A stretch of 8,211 nucleotides of DNA from Methanobacteriota archaeon (lineage in GTDB: Archaea > Thermoplasmatota > Poseidoniia > Poseidoniales > Poseidoniaceae). Position 1 is the first letter of the stretch; every line of letters starts with the position of its first letter. The DNA is taken from the NCBI GenBank assembly GCA_011525095.1, contig WTIV01000129.1, positions 17,096-25,306 of the forward strand, given 5' to 3'. The translations under genes were made by a program, and so were the position numbers. Below the pieces are notes generated by a model. That model had not been told where the DNA came from. It saw nothing but the letters and a program-made list of their open reading frames with translations, and made no database searches. Positions 7,366 to 8,211 of this stretch are shown here, one piece after another.

Positions 7366-7373
7366 GGGAGGTG
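7366..7373 (+). promoter_or_regulatory. Shine-Dalgarno site before the last gene
   Basis: GGGAGGTG is the best ribosome-binding match on the plus strand here. Its GGAGG core ends 7 nt before an ATC (7379) and 4 nt before an ATT (7376), close to the 8-9 nt spacing after GGAGG seen for the two minus-strand genes. It argues that translation of the last gene starts at one of these codons and not at the TTG at 7412, which has no such site. Confidence 0.6.
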
Positions 7374-7378
7374 CAATT

Positions 7379-8211
7379 ATCAGCCAAGACAAAGAAAATC
7401 GGCTTGCAGCATTGCGCCAAAGAGTCCGTTCAAAACTTCTAGATTCCCGGATAGCATCTAACAAGCGCCAAAGGAAAGCAGATAATGAGATAGTTGTCCA
7501 AATCCAAAATTCAGATGAAACGGGATTCGTTGATTTAGAAGCCGATGTGTTATCAGAAGGGGAAAGAAGGCGACGAATCGCATCTGCCTTGGTCATGATT
7601 GGAGCTTTGATGGGAGTTGTTTCAGGAGCACTAATTCTGCAAGGGAATCCCTCTGGTTTACTCAACTCTTCTATTTTCAAGACGACGGAATCACTCGACA
7701 TACATGGCTTCGTTTTGGATGAGGATGGCGAACCAGTTGCGAATGTATCGATCGAATTGGTTGACCCCGAATCAAACTCAGCATTGAAGAGCAGTATTTC
7801 GGATGAATATGGAAGATATGTCATCGATTCAGTACTAGTCAAAGAATACGAATTACATGTATCTAAACCAGGTTATCAAACGGTAATATTGTCATTCAAA
7901 CCCGAACCTATTGGAATTTCTCCAATAACAATGATCGTCGGGGATGGAGAAAGGACGAAGGATGAATTATCCGCAACAGAAGGGTGGTCAATGGAAAATG
8001 CCGTAGCACTTGCTACATTTGAGGGTGTTTTCACAATTGCATGTGCTCTAGTTGGAGTCCATGCTTCGTTTGAAATAAAGAGGAAAAAACGTTACAGAAG
8101 AACTCAAGCATTCTGTTGGGTAGGTCTCTTCAGTAGAGGCTTAATCATATTTGGACCGGCTCTAATTCTTTTGGGAATGGTATTCCTTATGCTCGACAAA
8201 GAGGAATTCGA
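7379..8211 (+). CDS. Membrane protein with carboxypeptidase-regulatory-like domain (partial, unusual start)
   Basis: The frame is open to the window end, giving 277 residues of an unfinished protein of unknown function. Numbered from the ATC at 7379, an N-terminal cytoplasmic helix rich in Arg, Lys and Gln (4-35) and an acidic linker lead to a first membrane helix (about 67-87). An exported domain (about 108-172) has the pattern GFVLDEDGEPVANVSIELV, then SDEYGRY and KPGYQ, typical of the carboxypeptidase regulatory-like (transthyretin-like) fold. A second helix (about 206-230), a basic loop KRKKRYRR and a third helix (about 245-272) follow. The basic segments give an N-in topology with the beta domain outside. 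No ATG, GTG or TTG fits the Shine-Dalgarno at 7366-7373; in-frame alternatives are ATT 7376, TTG 7412 and ATG 7595, the last inside helix 1. It lies about 40 nt after the M28 gene and is probably co-transcribed. Confidence 0.8.
   Translation, partial: MSQDKENRLAALRQRVRSKLLDSRIASNKRQRKADNEIVVQIQNSDETGFVDLEADVLSEGERRRRIASALVMIGALMGVVSGALILQGNPSGLLNSSIFKTTESLDIHGFVLDEDGEPVANVSIELVDPESNSALKSSISDEYGRYVIDSVLVKEYELHVSKPGYQTVILSFKPEPIGISPITMIVGDGERTKDELSATEGWSMENAVALATFEGVFTIACALVGVHASFEIKRKKRYRRTQAFCWVGLFSRGLIIFGPALILLGMVFLMLDKEEF

Noticed and set aside
7325..7400. Stop-codon readthrough fusing the M28 gene to the next frame, since both share a frame across TGA 7334-7336
   Set aside because: Same-frame placement has a one-in-three chance. 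The 14 codons after the stop look non-coding, and a strong Shine-Dalgarno lies between, so separate translation is simpler.
7356..7442. A short GTG-initiated frame (28 codons) after the M28 gene
   Set aside because: It ends at a TAG inside the better-supported last gene and encodes nothing recognisable.
6988..7842. A 284-codon minus-strand open frame spanning the M28 3' end, the gap and the start of the last gene
   Set aside because: Its product is Ser/Thr-rich with no recognisable domain, and it lies opposite two frames with clear motifs (zinc site, TSP3, membrane helices). It is a shadow of plus-strand coding.
1..8211. CRISPR arrays, tRNA or rRNA genes, insertion sequences, archaeosortase PGF motifs
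   Set aside because: No regularly spaced direct repeats, RNA gene signatures, transposase coding or PGF motif before the C-terminal helices were seen on either strand.

Overview
The window looks like part of a marine planktonic archaeal genome, most likely a Marine Group II euryarchaeon (Candidatus Poseidoniales). This is an inference, not a database match. The supporting signs are an archaeal TATA-like element in the only divergent intergenic region, a type I 3-dehydroquinate dehydratase with a long acidic insertion, a 1392-residue PKD-repeat surface metalloprotease, many N-x-S/T sequons in every exported protein, and a thrombospondin-type-3 calcium motif.

Layout. A possible 3' tail of an upstream gene may overlap the start of aroD (31-825, +). 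aroD converges on a minus-strand pair with only one base between the stop codons. That pair is a huge secreted, membrane-anchored HEXXH metallopeptidase with about six PKD-like domains (6050-1872, -), followed 55 nt later by a single-pass surface protein of unknown function (1816-827, -). Both have clear GGAGG Shine-Dalgarno sites, and they probably form one transcription unit. An 89-bp divergent intergenic region (6051-6139) holds a near-palindromic TATA-like element. From it, an M28-family zinc enzyme of glutaminyl-cyclase type (6140-7336, +) is read rightward, apparently as a leaderless mRNA. It is followed about 40 nt later by a membrane protein with a carboxypeptidase-regulatory-like domain, cut off by the window end (about 7379-8211, +). 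That last gene has a strong Shine-Dalgarno but no ATG, GTG or TTG at the expected distance.

How it fits together. Apart from aroD (shikimate pathway, cytoplasm), the window is a cell-envelope cluster: two divergently transcribed exported zinc enzymes, each with a downstream membrane protein in the same direction. A plausible reading is surface degradation or processing of protein by a particle-feeding heterotroph. The M28 protein carries the sequence hallmarks of glutaminyl cyclases as much as of aminopeptidases, so N-terminal modification of exported proteins is an alternative role. No RNA genes, CRISPR arrays, insertion sequences or clear terminators were seen, and no gene-free stretch exceeds 300 bases.
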